Below are positions 1-8,655 of a stretch of 64,000 nt of DNA, in pieces (within the stretch, counting starts at the first letter, position 1; each line of letters begins with the position of its first letter). The notes under the pieces are model-generated. The model searched no databases. It had not been told where the DNA came from and saw nothing but the letters and a program-made list of their open reading frames with translations. Made by a program: the position numbers and the translations under genes. Source of the stretch: Alphaproteobacteria bacterium (GTDB lineage: Bacteria; Pseudomonadota; Alphaproteobacteria; Rhodobacterales; Rhodobacteraceae); the NCBI GenBank assembly GCA_030425925.1, contig JAUHZO010000017.1, positions 1 through 64,000 of the forward strand, written 5' to 3'.

Positions 1-59
1 GCTTCCTGTTCCTTGATCATCCCGATGATCTGCGCCTCGGTGAAGCGGCTTTTCCTCAT
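1..59 (-). CDS. IS3-family transposase OrfA, N-terminal fragment
   Basis: Reading from the ATG at 59 down to base 1 gives a peptide that begins MRKSRFTEAQIIGMIKEQ. This is the conserved start of OrfA in IS3-family elements, the DNA-binding helix-turn-helix subunit that binds the terminal inverted repeats and is joined to OrfB by programmed frameshifting. Only about 19 residues are in the window, so whether the gene is intact cannot be judged. The assignment rests on this well-known N-terminal signature. Confidence 0.8.
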   Translation of the reverse strand, partial: MRKSRFTEAQIIGMIKEQE

Positions 60-126
60 GTCGTCTGCTCCTTCGCGGTTGGGCAGACTCTACGCTACGG
101 CGAGGGAACTTTCGGGGGGCAGGTCA
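1..126 (-). mobile_element. IS3-family insertion sequence, terminal part
   Basis: The left edge holds one end of an IS3-family element read on the minus strand. It contains the first codons of an OrfA-type transposase and, outside them, a terminus that reads TGACCTGCCCCCCGAAAG inward from base 126, the type of end seen in IS407/IS511-like members. The rest of the element lies outside the window. Its end is about 220 bp upstream of cas3, so the element is inserted next to the type I-E locus. The exact end was set by eye from the TGACCT start. Confidence 0.7.
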
Positions 127-345
127 GTTGCCGAAAGGCTGGGCTGCATTCTTGCCAAAGTGCAATAGGTTCTTTTCCTCTGAAATCGACATGGGTATTT
201 CGCGCGCATGTATGATATGAATATCTTGTCCGGTTGAGAAGTTGTGGTTTCGGTTGTGGTTGTTGTTATTCCATGATCAGCATGAATTGAACAAAAACTT
301 GACACCGATGATAGGAACACCTGGAAGGCATGAACGTGATATGCC

Positions 346-2934
346 TTGCTATTCCACTCCGGATCAGCTTTTGTTTTGGAAGACGCGAACTCAACATATG
401 GAAACAATCCGGTGCAGCAAGCTTGGGGAAAACGCGACTCTCAAGGTGGGCGTTCACATCATTTGGTGCACCACTCAGCTGATGTCGCAGCTGTCTTTCT
501 GGCAATCATAGCGCAACCGATTTTTCGAAAACGGTTAGAGAAAGCAGCGGGACGCGAGTTGCTTGATGTTGATGACGCGCGTTTGGCAGTTCTGGTTTTT
601 CTGCATGATATCGGCAAGGTTGCGCCCGCGTTTCAGGCGCGGGGATGGCCGCAAGGCATTTGGCGCAAGCCGACCGCAAACCATCTGCTGACGGCCTATT
701 TTTGGCTTGGGGAAGCAACAAGGGACCCGGATGCAATGCTGGACGGCATCATTCCGGAGATAGAGAGTTGGGGTAATGTGCTGATGCTTCTCGACGCGAC
801 ATTCGCCCATCACGGGCGTCCGTTTCCGGGTCGTAAGGCGAACAACGGCGAACGTTTCCAAGTGCTGCCGCACTATAACTGGCGTCAGGCCGACAAGGAA
901 AAGGGGGCGGCGATCAAACGATGGTTTCCCAGGGCATTCGACGCCGCGCCACCCTTGCCAGACAGACCGGCTTTCGTCCACCTGTATGCGGGGCTTTTGG
1001 CCCTGGCGGATTGGGTTGGCAGCGATGCGCGCGCGTTTGCCTATCGCGGTGAGCTCGACCCGGACTACTGGCCTGTGGCGACGAAGATCGCCAACAAACG
1101 CATGCGGGATATCGGCCTTGATGGCTCTACGCGCCGCCTGAAGGCACCGGTCGGTTTTTCTCTGGTAAGCACGCATAATACGCCCAACGCCGCGCAACGC
1201 GCGGTTGGTGACGCGCCGCCGCACGCTCCTCTGGTCATTCTCGAAGCGGAAACCGGGTCCGGCAAAACCGAGGCCGCGCTTTGGCGGTTTGCGGCGCTCA
1301 AATCCGCGGGGGCAGTCGATAGCCTTTTTTTTGCCGTTCCCACCCGAGCCGCAGCGCGGCAGCTTTGCGCAAGGGTAAACGAGGCGATGGCGCTCATGTT
1401 CGACGAACCGCCCGAAGCGATCCTGGCCATTCCGGGAATGCTGCGTGCCGGTGAACATGACGGCCAACGCCTTGCCGGTTGGGAGGTCAAATGGGACGAC
1501 GATGCGGGCAGACAGCGTCCCGAACGCTGGGCGGCGGAGCATGCCACGCGTTTCGTGGCCTCTGAAGTCGCCGTCGGTACGGTGGATCAGGCCATGCTGG
1601 CCGCATTGCAGATCAAGCACGCTCATCTGCGTGGGGCAGCTTTGGCGCGAAGCTTGCTGGTGATCGACGAAGTACATGCGTCAGACGCCTATATGGGCCG
1701 TATCCAGCAGGAACTCGTCCGCCAGCACGTGGCTTTGGGCGGGCACGCAATGCTGATGTCGGCAACGCTGGGCAGCGCCGCGCGGGCCAATTGGTTGGGC
1801 CTGCCTCCTCCGGGTTTGATCGAAGCGTACAAGACGCCCTACCCGGCTGTATGGGTATCGGGTGAAACATCGCCCCGCTCGGTGCAGGGGGCCGGTCGCG
1901 CCAAATCGGTCCGCGTGCAGACTGTGCCGGATTGGAGCGGCAACGCGGCCGCGCAGCTTGCGGTCGAGGCCGCCAGCAAAGGCGCGCGTGTGCTGGTGAT
2001 CCGGAACACAGTCGACCGCGCGCGAGAGACCTGGGAAGACGCCTGCGCTGCCCGGCCCGATCTGGTGATGATGGTCACTGGATTGCCCGCGTTGCACCAC
2101 AGCCGGTTTGCCGCGGAAGATCGGGGCTTACTTGACGCCGCCGTCGAGGCCGCGCTCGGCAAGGGCGCAGAGCGCAAACGCGGCTGCATTGTGATCGGCA
2201 CCCAGACGCTGGAGCAATCGCTGGATATCGACGCAGACTTATTGATCACGGACCTCTGCCCCATGGACGTCCTTTTGCAACGCATCGGACGCCTTCACCG
2301 CCATGACGTGCCGCGGCCATCTGGCTTTGAAGAGCCTCAGACCGTGGTTCTTTGCCCAACCGACCTCGATGCCTTGACCAATCGGGCGGAAAACGGGCTT
2401 GGCGTGATGGAAAAAGACGGCGCATTGTCAGGTGTTTATGTCGATGTTTGCATCCTGTCGGCGACGCTTCAGCAGATCAAAAACGAACCGGTCTGGCACA
2501 TCCCGCAAATGAACCGCCAGTTGGTCGAGGCCGCGACACATGGCGAGGTGCTGGACGCTTTGGCCGAGGCGAACGGTTGGGAAAAACACCGGAGCGTCAT
2601 TCTCGGCGACACTGCGGCCAAGGCGCAGGTTTCCGGTCTGGCTCTCCTGAACAGGAACAATCCGCTCCCGTGCGTCTATCCGGAAGATATCGCCATTCGC
2701 ACAAGGCTCGGAGATCAGGGTGCAGTGATCGAAATTGAAGGTGCCCCAACCGGACCTTTTGGCCAGCCTATCCACCGCATCGCCCTGCCGCCGCATTGGT
2801 CGGATGGATTGACGGGGGAAGAGAATGCCGTGCCGGAATGGCAGGACGGCGTGCTTTATTTTGTCATTGGGAACAAGCGGTTCAAATATGATCGCAGCGG
2901 GTTGCAGAGAGAAGCGATTGACAAACAAAATTGA
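346..2934 (+). CDS. cas3: Cas3 helicase-nuclease, type I-E
   Basis: Cas3 is recruited by Cascade to unwind and degrade target DNA. The N-terminal HD nuclease shows a histidine-rich motif near residues 38-46 (SHHLVHHSAD) and LHDIGK at 86-91. An SF2 helicase follows, with Walker A ETGSGKTE (GKT at about 306-308) and a DEVH box at 441-444. SAT and QRIGRLHRH helicase motifs lie further on. The length of 862 residues is normal for type I-E Cas3. The start is uncertain: the longest frame opens with TTG at 346, and GTG at 412 also precedes the first conserved residues (WGKRD). Neither has a strong Shine-Dalgarno sequence. The gene is followed by a 230-250 bp gap before casA, so it may be transcribed separately. 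Confidence 0.95.
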   Translation: MLFHSGSAFVLEDANSTYGNNPVQQAWGKRDSQGGRSHHLVHHSADVAAVFLAIIAQPIFRKRLEKAAGRELLDVDDARLAVLVFLHDIGKVAPAFQARGWPQGIWRKPTANHLLTAYFWLGEATRDPDAMLDGIIPEIESWGNVLMLLDATFAHHGRPFPGRKANNGERFQVLPHYNWRQADKEKGAAIKRWFPRAFDAAPPLPDRPAFVHLYAGLLALADWVGSDARAFAYRGELDPDYWPVATKIANKRMRDIGLDGSTRRLKAPVGFSLVSTHNTPNAAQRAVGDAPPHAPLVILEAETGSGKTEAALWRFAALKSAGAVDSLFFAVPTRAAARQLCARVNEAMALMFDEPPEAILAIPGMLRAGEHDGQRLAGWEVKWDDDAGRQRPERWAAEHATRFVASEVAVGTVDQAMLAALQIKHAHLRGAALARSLLVIDEVHASDAYMGRIQQELVRQHVALGGHAMLMSATLGSAARANWLGLPPPGLIEAYKTPYPAVWVSGETSPRSVQGAGRAKSVRVQTVPDWSGNAAAQLAVEAASKGARVLVIRNTVDRARETWEDACAARPDLVMMVTGLPALHHSRFAAEDRGLLDAAVEAALGKGAERKRGCIVIGTQTLEQSLDIDADLLITDLCPMDVLLQRIGRLHRHDVPRPSGFEEPQTVVLCPTDLDALTNRAENGLGVMEKDGALSGVYVDVCILSATLQQIKNEPVWHIPQMNRQLVEAATHGEVLDALAEANGWEKHRSVILGDTAAKAQVSGLALLNRNNPLPCVYPEDIAIRTRLGDQGAVIEIEGAPTGPFGQPIHRIALPPHWSDGLTGEENAVPEWQDGVLYFVIGNKRFKYDRSGLQREAIDKQN

Positions 2935-2939
2935 AATAT

Positions 2940-2952
2940 CATTCTGAGAATG
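2940..2952. promoter_or_regulatory. 13-bp palindrome in the cas3-casA gap
   Basis: The bases read CATTCT-G-AGAATG, a perfect 6-bp inverted repeat around one centre base, starting 6 bp after the cas3 stop codon. It is the only clear dyad in this AT-richer stretch and sits upstream of the casA-E operon. It could be an operator for the Cascade genes or part of a weak terminator, though no T-run follows. No cognate regulator gene is visible nearby. Confidence 0.4.
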
Positions 2953-3142
2953 AAGCTTTTAGTTGAGTGAAACGCGAGATGTACATTATTTCTGGCCCGT
3001 CCCTGCAACCTGACGCCGGTGTCGCCGCGGGGTCTGCAATGACCCTGCCGGAAGGGACAGTATCCGCCCTCTGCTATTCTAACGGCAATCAACCCCTGGC
3101 CGACCGTCCAAAGGAAAGCCCCGCAAGAGCGTGCAACAAACC

Positions 3143-3170
3143 GGTTTCCCCGCCAAAGCGGGGTAAGTGA
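3143..3170 (+). repeat. Degenerate type I-E CRISPR repeat upstream of casA
   Basis: This element starts GGTTT and forms the stem CCCCGC / GCGGGG around the 4-nt loop CAAA, followed by TAAG. The 29-nt repeats of the array at 9012 start GGTTC and form the same six-pair stem around a 4-nt loop, followed by ATAG. The 5' arm and hairpin therefore match the genuine repeat, while the tag and loop have decayed. It stands alone at the 5' edge of casA. A retained Cas6e hairpin here recalls the degenerate repeats of CreA/CreR-type guide RNAs in type I loci, but no convincing second repeat was found upstream. Confidence 0.6.
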
Positions 3171-3184
3171 CTGTGGGGGCGCCG

Positions 3185-4702
3185 GTGTCCAATCTCTTGA
3201 CGGAGCCGCTCATTTCGGTCGCGCCTAACCGCAGGGTGACCCTCCCCGGTCTTTTTGCCGCCATGTCGCGTGGCACCGTGAGCGGCTTTCCCGCCTTGCG
3301 CGCGCATCAACGTGCCGCGTGGCACATGTTTCTGGTGCAACTTGCGGTGCTCGCACTCGATCATCGGAAACACATGGAGATCCCCGATGCAGTGGAAGAT
3401 TGGGCAGGCCTTTTGCGGGCTCTGACCCCGGACTTCGCCGATGACGCCCCATGGTGTCTTTGGGTGCCGGATCGCACAAGGCCCGGCTTTCTCCAGCCGC
3501 CCGATCCGGGCGGGCTGAAATGGACAGAGGTCGAGACGCCGGACGCGCTCGATATGCTGATCACCTCCAAGAACCACGATCTGAAGGCCGCGCTTGCCCG
3601 CGATCCCGCGCCCGAGGATTGGCTTTTTGCGCTGGTCAGTCTGCAAACCTCCGAAGGTTATAACGGCGCGGGAAACCACGGCATCGCCCGCATGAATGGC
3701 GGTGCGTCCAGCCGCCCGATGCTGGCGCTGGCCCCTCTGGACGCGGTCACGCTAGCGCCGAACCCGTCGGCGTGGTGGGCACGGGACGTCGCCCGCCTGC
3801 TGAGCCTGCGTGCCGAAGGCCAGGTGCAGGGCGTCGGCAAAGAGGGTGGCCATGCGCTCTTGTGGTGCCTGCCCTGGCCCGAAGGTCGGCAACTATCGCC
3901 TTTGGACTGCGACCCGTGCTTTCTCGAGGTCTGCCGCCGGGTTCGCCTGACTGCAATAGGCGCAGAACGCGCAACGTCGAAGGCGGCCCGCATGGATGCG
4001 AAACAATTCAACGGTGTCTTGGGTGATCCATGGACCCCGGTTCATATCGCGGAAGCAAAATCGCTGACGCTGGGCGAAGGCAACTTCACGTACAAACGGG
4101 TATTCGATCTGCTGTATTCCGGAAACTGGGCATTGCCCGCCCTGGCGCAGCCCGGGCCAGACGACACCCAGGACATGGCACTGGTCGCCGAGGCACTGTC
4201 GCGCGGCAATTCCAAGACCGACGGGCTGAAGACCCGTGTGATCAAGGTTCCCCGGCGCGTGGTCCGTGTGGCGTTTGGCACGCAGGTACAGGATGTCGCC
4301 AAGACCCTGCTCGGGAAAATCGAGTTGGTGGACGGCGTGCTCAAGACGGCTGTCGCGGTCCTGGCCGCGAGCGGTGACGGAGAAAAACTCAAGCGGGGCC
4401 ACTATGACCGCGCTCGCCCTGCACGTCAGGATTTCGACAAACGCGTCGACGAGCTGTTCTTCCCGGCGCTTTGGGCACAGTTGGAAGCGGGTGGAATGCC
4501 CGAGCGCGACGCAGCCAGCACGCAGTTCGAGCGCGATTTGGTCGCAGCCGCCCGCACCGCCTTTGACGCCGCCAAACCTGCCATTCCGGTTCCCGCGCTT
4601 TGGCGGCACCGGGCGAACGCGCGGGCCGAACAAGCCTTCCGCCGGGGTCTGGCAAAGCACGGCTTGAGCGAAACCACGGAGCCAAGTCATGACGCAGCCT
4701 GA
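3185..4702 (+). CDS. casA: Cascade large subunit Cse1 (CasA/Cas8e)
   Basis: Cse1 is the PAM-recognising large subunit of Cascade and the docking site for Cas3. The family signature SNLLTEPLISV is at the N terminus, and GNHGIARMNGG (about residues 160-170) matches the conserved central region. The C-terminal third is helical, as in the four-helix bundle of Cse1. In-frame GTG codons at 3167, 3173 and 3185 are all possible. I prefer 3185 because it puts the start directly before NLLTEP and has GGGGG six bases upstream. The reading frame overlaps casB by 14 bases. The five casA-E genes form one tightly overlapping operon. Confidence 0.92.
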   Translation: MSNLLTEPLISVAPNRRVTLPGLFAAMSRGTVSGFPALRAHQRAAWHMFLVQLAVLALDHRKHMEIPDAVEDWAGLLRALTPDFADDAPWCLWVPDRTRPGFLQPPDPGGLKWTEVETPDALDMLITSKNHDLKAALARDPAPEDWLFALVSLQTSEGYNGAGNHGIARMNGGASSRPMLALAPLDAVTLAPNPSAWWARDVARLLSLRAEGQVQGVGKEGGHALLWCLPWPEGRQLSPLDCDPCFLEVCRRVRLTAIGAERATSKAARMDAKQFNGVLGDPWTPVHIAEAKSLTLGEGNFTYKRVFDLLYSGNWALPALAQPGPDDTQDMALVAEALSRGNSKTDGLKTRVIKVPRRVVRVAFGTQVQDVAKTLLGKIELVDGVLKTAVAVLAASGDGEKLKRGHYDRARPARQDFDKRVDELFFPALWAQLEAGGMPERDAASTQFERDLVAAARTAFDAAKPAIPVPALWRHRANARAEQAFRRGLAKHGLSETTEPSHDAA

Positions 4703-5225
4703 TATCGCGACAATCTCCCTTTCCGTCGCAAACGCGCTCTGGCAAGCCACGCCTGGCGACCTATCGGCCGCGCGCAGGCTTGCCCTGCCCGCCGGTGCGC
4801 CATTGTTCTGGCGACTGGCGGCGAAACACGCCTGGAGCGGGACCAACCTCGACACATGGGCAGCCATCACCCGCATGCTGGCGCTGTTGACACCGACGGG
4901 GACGCGGCCCAGGGACGGCACTCTCCATGACACGTCTCGCGGTCTGGGCGCGGTGCTGTGTGACGGTGGGGCGATGGATTGGCGGGGGACAAAGCCTGTC
5001 TTCAGTGAACAGCGCCTTGCCCGTCTACTTGCTGCCCGCGGACCGCAACGGTTGGTGGCGATGGAACGTGCGCTGCGCATGCTCGCCCGCAACCATCCAA
5101 AGCTCAACGTGCCTGACATCGCCTTTGCCGCGCTCGGCGACGGGGCCAATCCGCGCATTGCCAAGGACTACTATGCCCGGCTCGACAGGGCTGCGGCTGA
5201 AACCAAGGAGGACACCGGTGCCTGA
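4689..5225 (+). CDS. casB: Cascade small subunit Cse2 (CasB)
   Basis: This 178-residue, mostly helical protein sits between casA and casC, the fixed position of cse2 in type I-E operons. In the family, two copies line the inner face of Cascade and stabilise the R-loop. Visible family features are FWRLAAKHAW near residue 40 and a C-terminal region with DIAFAALGDG. The length fits Cse2 (about 160-200). The ATG at 4689 lies inside the end of casA, and the gene overlaps the start of casC by 8 bases, which implies translational coupling. Confidence 0.9.
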   Translation: MTQPDIATISLSVANALWQATPGDLSAARRLALPAGAPLFWRLAAKHAWSGTNLDTWAAITRMLALLTPTGTRPRDGTLHDTSRGLGAVLCDGGAMDWRGTKPVFSEQRLARLLAARGPQRLVAMERALRMLARNHPKLNVPDIAFAALGDGANPRIAKDYYARLDRAAAETKEDTGA

Positions 5226-6336
5226 GCCGCGCTTTCTGCAAATCCATTTCCTGACGCCTTATACGGCGGTCCTTCTGAACCGCGATGACAGCGGTCTGGC
5301 CAAGCGGCTGCCTTATGGCGGCGTGATGCGCACTCGGATCAGTTCGCAATGCCTCAAGCGCCATTGGCGCGTGGCGGACGACCCCCATGCCCTGTCGCGG
5401 GTCGACGGGTTCGAAGCCGCGTACCGATCTCGCGAGGCGATCCAGCGCAAGGTGCTGGATGGACTGGCAGGCGAAGCAGACGTGATTGCTCCAATCCAGG
5501 AGGCCATGCTCAAAGCGGTCTATGGCGACAAAGGCACTGACAAGAAATCGCGGCAAACGCTGCTTCTTGGCGAGCCGGAACTGCGCTATCTGCGCCGTGA
5601 AGCGGAAAGGCTGATGACCGAAGCCGCAGGCGACGCCAAGACCGCCAAGTCTTTGGCCGACGATTGGCTGAAAGCACATAAAGGCAATCTGAAAGCCATG
5701 AAGGACGGAGCGGCCATGCCCGGTGGCCTGACCGCCGCGCTGTTCGGGCGTATGGTCACCTCGGACCCGGACGCCAACATCACCGCGCCGGTGCACGTCG
5801 CACACGCCTTCACCGTGCACGCCGAAGAAGCCGAGAGCGACTATTTCGTCGCCGTTGACGATCTGGCCAAGGAGGACGAAACGGGCGCGGACACTATCCA
5901 GGAAACCGAGCTGACGTCGGGGCTGTTCTATGGCTATGTCGTCGTGGACCTGCCGGGCCTGATCTCCAACCTTGGCGGCGACACGGCAATGGCAGGCCAG
6001 GTCTTGCACAACCTGATCTACCTGATCGCCGAGGTCTCGCCCGGGGCCAAGCTGGGCTCGACGGCCCCGAATTCGCGTGCGTCCGTCATGCTGCTGGAGG
6101 CGGGCGACAGGCAGCCCCGCAGCCTGGCCGAGGCCTTTCGCACCCCCTGCCCGCCCGAGACCGGACAGGCGGCCCAGACGATGTCTTCGCATCTCACGAA
6201 GCTCGATGCGTGCTACGCCACCGGCGAAGAGCGGCGCTTCATGAGCCTTGCCAATGCGGACCTTCCGTCAGCAGACCGCGGCACGCTGGCAGAACTGGCA
6301 CAATGGGCACAGGGGTTGCCGGAGCGTCTGGCATGA
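5218..6336 (+). CDS. casC: Cascade backbone Cas7e (Cse4/CasC)
   Basis: Cas7e is the RNA-binding backbone protein, present in six copies along the crRNA in Cascade. The N terminus FLQIHFLTPYTAVLLNRDD and the following KRLPYGGVMRTRISSQCLKRHWR are highly typical of the family. The insertion 'thumb' and the segment PVHVAHAFTVH are also present. I chose the GTG at 5218 (372 residues) because AAGGAGG ends six bases upstream and the family starts just before FLQIH. A longer frame open from 4927 is overlap with casB and should be ignored. The stop overlaps the casD start as ATGA. Confidence 0.95.
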   Translation: MPEPRFLQIHFLTPYTAVLLNRDDSGLAKRLPYGGVMRTRISSQCLKRHWRVADDPHALSRVDGFEAAYRSREAIQRKVLDGLAGEADVIAPIQEAMLKAVYGDKGTDKKSRQTLLLGEPELRYLRREAERLMTEAAGDAKTAKSLADDWLKAHKGNLKAMKDGAAMPGGLTAALFGRMVTSDPDANITAPVHVAHAFTVHAEEAESDYFVAVDDLAKEDETGADTIQETELTSGLFYGYVVVDLPGLISNLGGDTAMAGQVLHNLIYLIAEVSPGAKLGSTAPNSRASVMLLEAGDRQPRSLAEAFRTPCPPETGQAAQTMSSHLTKLDACYATGEERRFMSLANADLPSADRGTLAELAQWAQGLPERLA

Positions 6337-7016
6337 GCCGTACTTGGCTGCATCTGGACCTGTCAGCCCCGCTGATGGCCTTCGGCGCGGTCGCCGTCGA
6401 TCAGGTCGGACCGACGCATGACTTTCCGACTGCGTCGGGCTTGACCGGACTCCTCGCAAATGCGCTGGGGTGGGATTGGACGGACGCAGCGAAGCATGAC
6501 GCCTTGCAGGCGCGTCTTGTCTACGCAGCGGTCATTGCCCGGCAAGGCACAGTCCTTACCGACATGCAAAACGCCAAACTCGAAAAGAACGACAAAGGCT
6601 GGACCACCCAAGGGAGCCCCGAAGGCCGCGACGGAGGTTCAGGTACATACTTGGCCCCGCATCGCCGTCGCCGCGACTACCTGGCCGATCACAGCTGTCA
6701 CGTCGTTCTGAGCCTCGATCCGGCTGACCAGATACCGGACATAGACACGTTGGCCGGGGCGCTTGAGCGCCCCGCCCGGCCGCTGTTCATCGGTCGAAAA
6801 CCCTGCTTGCCGTCGGGCCGCATTCTGACAGGGCGTGTCACGGCAGACAGCGCCCGCGCCGCCTTTGAAATGCTGGGTTTCGGCGGTCGAGCTTTATGGC
6901 AGGGCGATGAACGCGTACCTGAAGGGGCGGAAATCCATGAACGACGCGATTTGCGCAATTGGCGCAACGGCTACCACGCCGGGTCTCGAAACGTGATCAT
7001 GGGCACCTTGCCGTGA
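6333..7016 (+). CDS. casD: Cascade subunit Cas5e (CasD)
   Basis: Cas5e caps the backbone and holds the 5' tag of the crRNA. The 227-residue protein starts LHLDLSAPLMAFG, has DFPTASGLTGLLANALG in the first helix region and RRRRDYLADHSCHVVLSL in the middle, all typical of Cas5e. The ATG at 6333 overlaps the casC stop by 4 bases. The longer frame from 6210 would run back into casC and lacks support. The gene ends in a GTGA overlap with casE. Confidence 0.93.
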   Translation: MSRTWLHLDLSAPLMAFGAVAVDQVGPTHDFPTASGLTGLLANALGWDWTDAAKHDALQARLVYAAVIARQGTVLTDMQNAKLEKNDKGWTTQGSPEGRDGGSGTYLAPHRRRRDYLADHSCHVVLSLDPADQIPDIDTLAGALERPARPLFIGRKPCLPSGRILTGRVTADSARAAFEMLGFGGRALWQGDERVPEGAEIHERRDLRNWRNGYHAGSRNVIMGTLP

Positions 7017-7765
7017 GCGCATTGTTCCTGACTGAGACGCCTCTTTCACTGTCGGCCCTGCATATGTGGGCGGAACGACGAAAGCTTGGCCGTCGCGGCG
7101 TTCTGGACGAAGGCCTAGCGCTCCACCATCTGCTGGATGAAACCTTCGGCCCCGGTCAGCTCCAACCTTTTCGGCTGATGCCACTGCGCGGCGGCAACCT
7201 GGCGCACCTCTATGCCTATACCAGAACCGACGCGGCAGACCTTGTTGCGACGGCGCGCGCCGTCGCTCTGCCCACCTGCATTGAGGTGTTGGACGTCGAT
7301 CGGATGCGCAGTCTGCCGCGCCCTGCGACCTCCTGGTACGAAGGCCAAAGGCTTGGCTTCGACGTCAAGCTTCGCCCGATCAATCGCCAACGCACCGACG
7401 CGCAGGACAAGACACGCCACAAGGAAGTCGATGCGTTTCTGGCCGAGGCGCAAAAGACCCATCCCGGCGACGTTGCAGGGATGGCAACCACCCAGCGAAG
7501 TCGCGAAGCCGTGTATCTTGACTGGTTCGCCGCCCGCCTCGCCCCGGCCGCAATAATCGACCCAGTGACCACAAGGCTGGCCAAGTTCCAACGCGTCAAG
7601 GTGGTGCGTCGCAATACGCTCACCGAGGGACCCGAAGCGATCTTGCACGGAACCCTGACGATCACTGACCCGCACGCCTTCGCCGACGCGCTGGCCCGAG
7701 GTATCGGCCGCCACAAGGCCTATGGCTACGGCATGCTCCTTTTGCGACCGCCAAAACGATGCTGA
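7013..7765 (+). CDS. casE: crRNA endonuclease Cas6e (CasE)
   Basis: Cas6e cuts pre-crRNA at the base of the repeat hairpin and stays bound to it in Cascade. The protein (250 residues) has two RAMP folds. A histidine in GLALHHLL (H38) fits the catalytic histidine of the family. The C-terminal glycine-rich loop GRHKAYGYGMLLL (around 235-246) is the classic Cas6e signature. The GTG at 7013 overlaps the casD stop. Its substrate should be the 29-nt repeat with the CCCCGC/GCGGGG stem in the array at 9012, and possibly the degenerate copy at 3143. Confidence 0.93.
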   Translation: MSALFLTETPLSLSALHMWAERRKLGRRGVLDEGLALHHLLDETFGPGQLQPFRLMPLRGGNLAHLYAYTRTDAADLVATARAVALPTCIEVLDVDRMRSLPRPATSWYEGQRLGFDVKLRPINRQRTDAQDKTRHKEVDAFLAEAQKTHPGDVAGMATTQRSREAVYLDWFAARLAPAAIIDPVTTRLAKFQRVKVVRRNTLTEGPEAILHGTLTITDPHAFADALARGIGRHKAYGYGMLLLRPPKRC

Positions 7766-8655
7766 AAGGTCGGCTGGGTCTGGACAGTGCCAAGGTCCCG
7801 CATGCCGACCGAGCGGGCCTGTTATATCTCGCCCGCGGCGCACTGACGGCGCGCGACGGGACACTTGCGTTTCTACAGGGCCCTGCCACCGAAGCCGACG
7901 CCTTGGAACCCGGAGATTATGCTCTCCCCTTGCAAGCCGTCTCCATGATCCTGCTCGGTCCCGGCTCCACCGTCAGCCATGACGCTTTACGGCTGCTCGC
8001 CCACGCACGCACGGCCCTCGCTGCCGTCGGCGAAGACGGTGTTCGGCTCTACACGGCCCCGCCGCTGATCCCCGACCGCTCTGGCCTCGCCCGGCTGCAG
8101 GCGCGGCTCTGGGCCGATGACGACCTGCGGATCATGCTGGCACGAAAAATGTATGCCTGGCGTCTCGGAGAAGTCCTGCCGCACCGCGATCTCGACGTGC
8201 TGCGCGGGATCGAAGGCGCGCGCATGAAGCAGACCTACGCCCTGCTCGCCTCGCAGTTCGGGATCGCCTGGCGCGGACGGCGCTATGACCGCGCCCGCCC
8301 TCACGCCGCCGACCTGCCCAACCAGGCGCTCAACCACGCCGCCAGCGCGGTTGAGGCTGCTGCAGCGATTGCCGTGGCCGCCACGGCGACGATCCCACAA
8401 CTTGGTTTCATTCACGAGGACCCGGGCCAGTCCTTTGTCCTGGACGTCGCGGATCTGTACAGGGACAGCGTCACGATACCTTGCGCCTTCCGCGCGGCCA
8501 GGCGCGCGGGCGAGCATCCCGGCGAGAACATCGAAAGGATCACGCGCCGCCTGACCGGCGAAACCTTGGCCCGCGAACAGGTTATCCCGGCGATGATCGA
8601 TCGCATCAAGGCCCTGATCGCCGAAGAGCCGTCGCGTGGAGGAGACCGGGCCTGA
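7759..8655 (+). CDS. cas1: Cas1e integrase, type I-E
   Basis: Cas1e forms the spacer integrase with Cas2e. The metal-binding residues can be read: glutamate in RGIEGARMK, histidine in FIHEDPGQSF and aspartate in VLDVADLYRD. The length of 298 residues is typical for the compact type I-E form, which lacks any fused domain. It overlaps casE by 7 bases and cas2 by one base (TGATG), so the adaptation pair belongs to the Cascade operon. It is unrelated in sequence context to the RT-fused Cas1 at 13244, so this genome keeps two independent adaptation modules. Confidence 0.95.
   Translation: MLKGRLGLDSAKVPHADRAGLLYLARGALTARDGTLAFLQGPATEADALEPGDYALPLQAVSMILLGPGSTVSHDALRLLAHARTALAAVGEDGVRLYTAPPLIPDRSGLARLQARLWADDDLRIMLARKMYAWRLGEVLPHRDLDVLRGIEGARMKQTYALLASQFGIAWRGRRYDRARPHAADLPNQALNHAASAVEAAAAIAVAATATIPQLGFIHEDPGQSFVLDVADLYRDSVTIPCAFRAARRAGEHPGENIERITRRLTGETLAREQVIPAMIDRIKALIAEEPSRGGDRA

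Noticed and set aside
299-330. TTGACA upstream of cas3, considered as its promoter.
   Set aside because: No acceptable -10 hexamer at 16-18 bp.
3020-3050. Possible second degenerate type I-E repeat (GCGGGG then ATGACCC).
   Set aside because: It needs a 6-nt insertion to align, lacks the left stem arm, and lies nearly 100 bp from the element at 3143, too far for a normal spacer.
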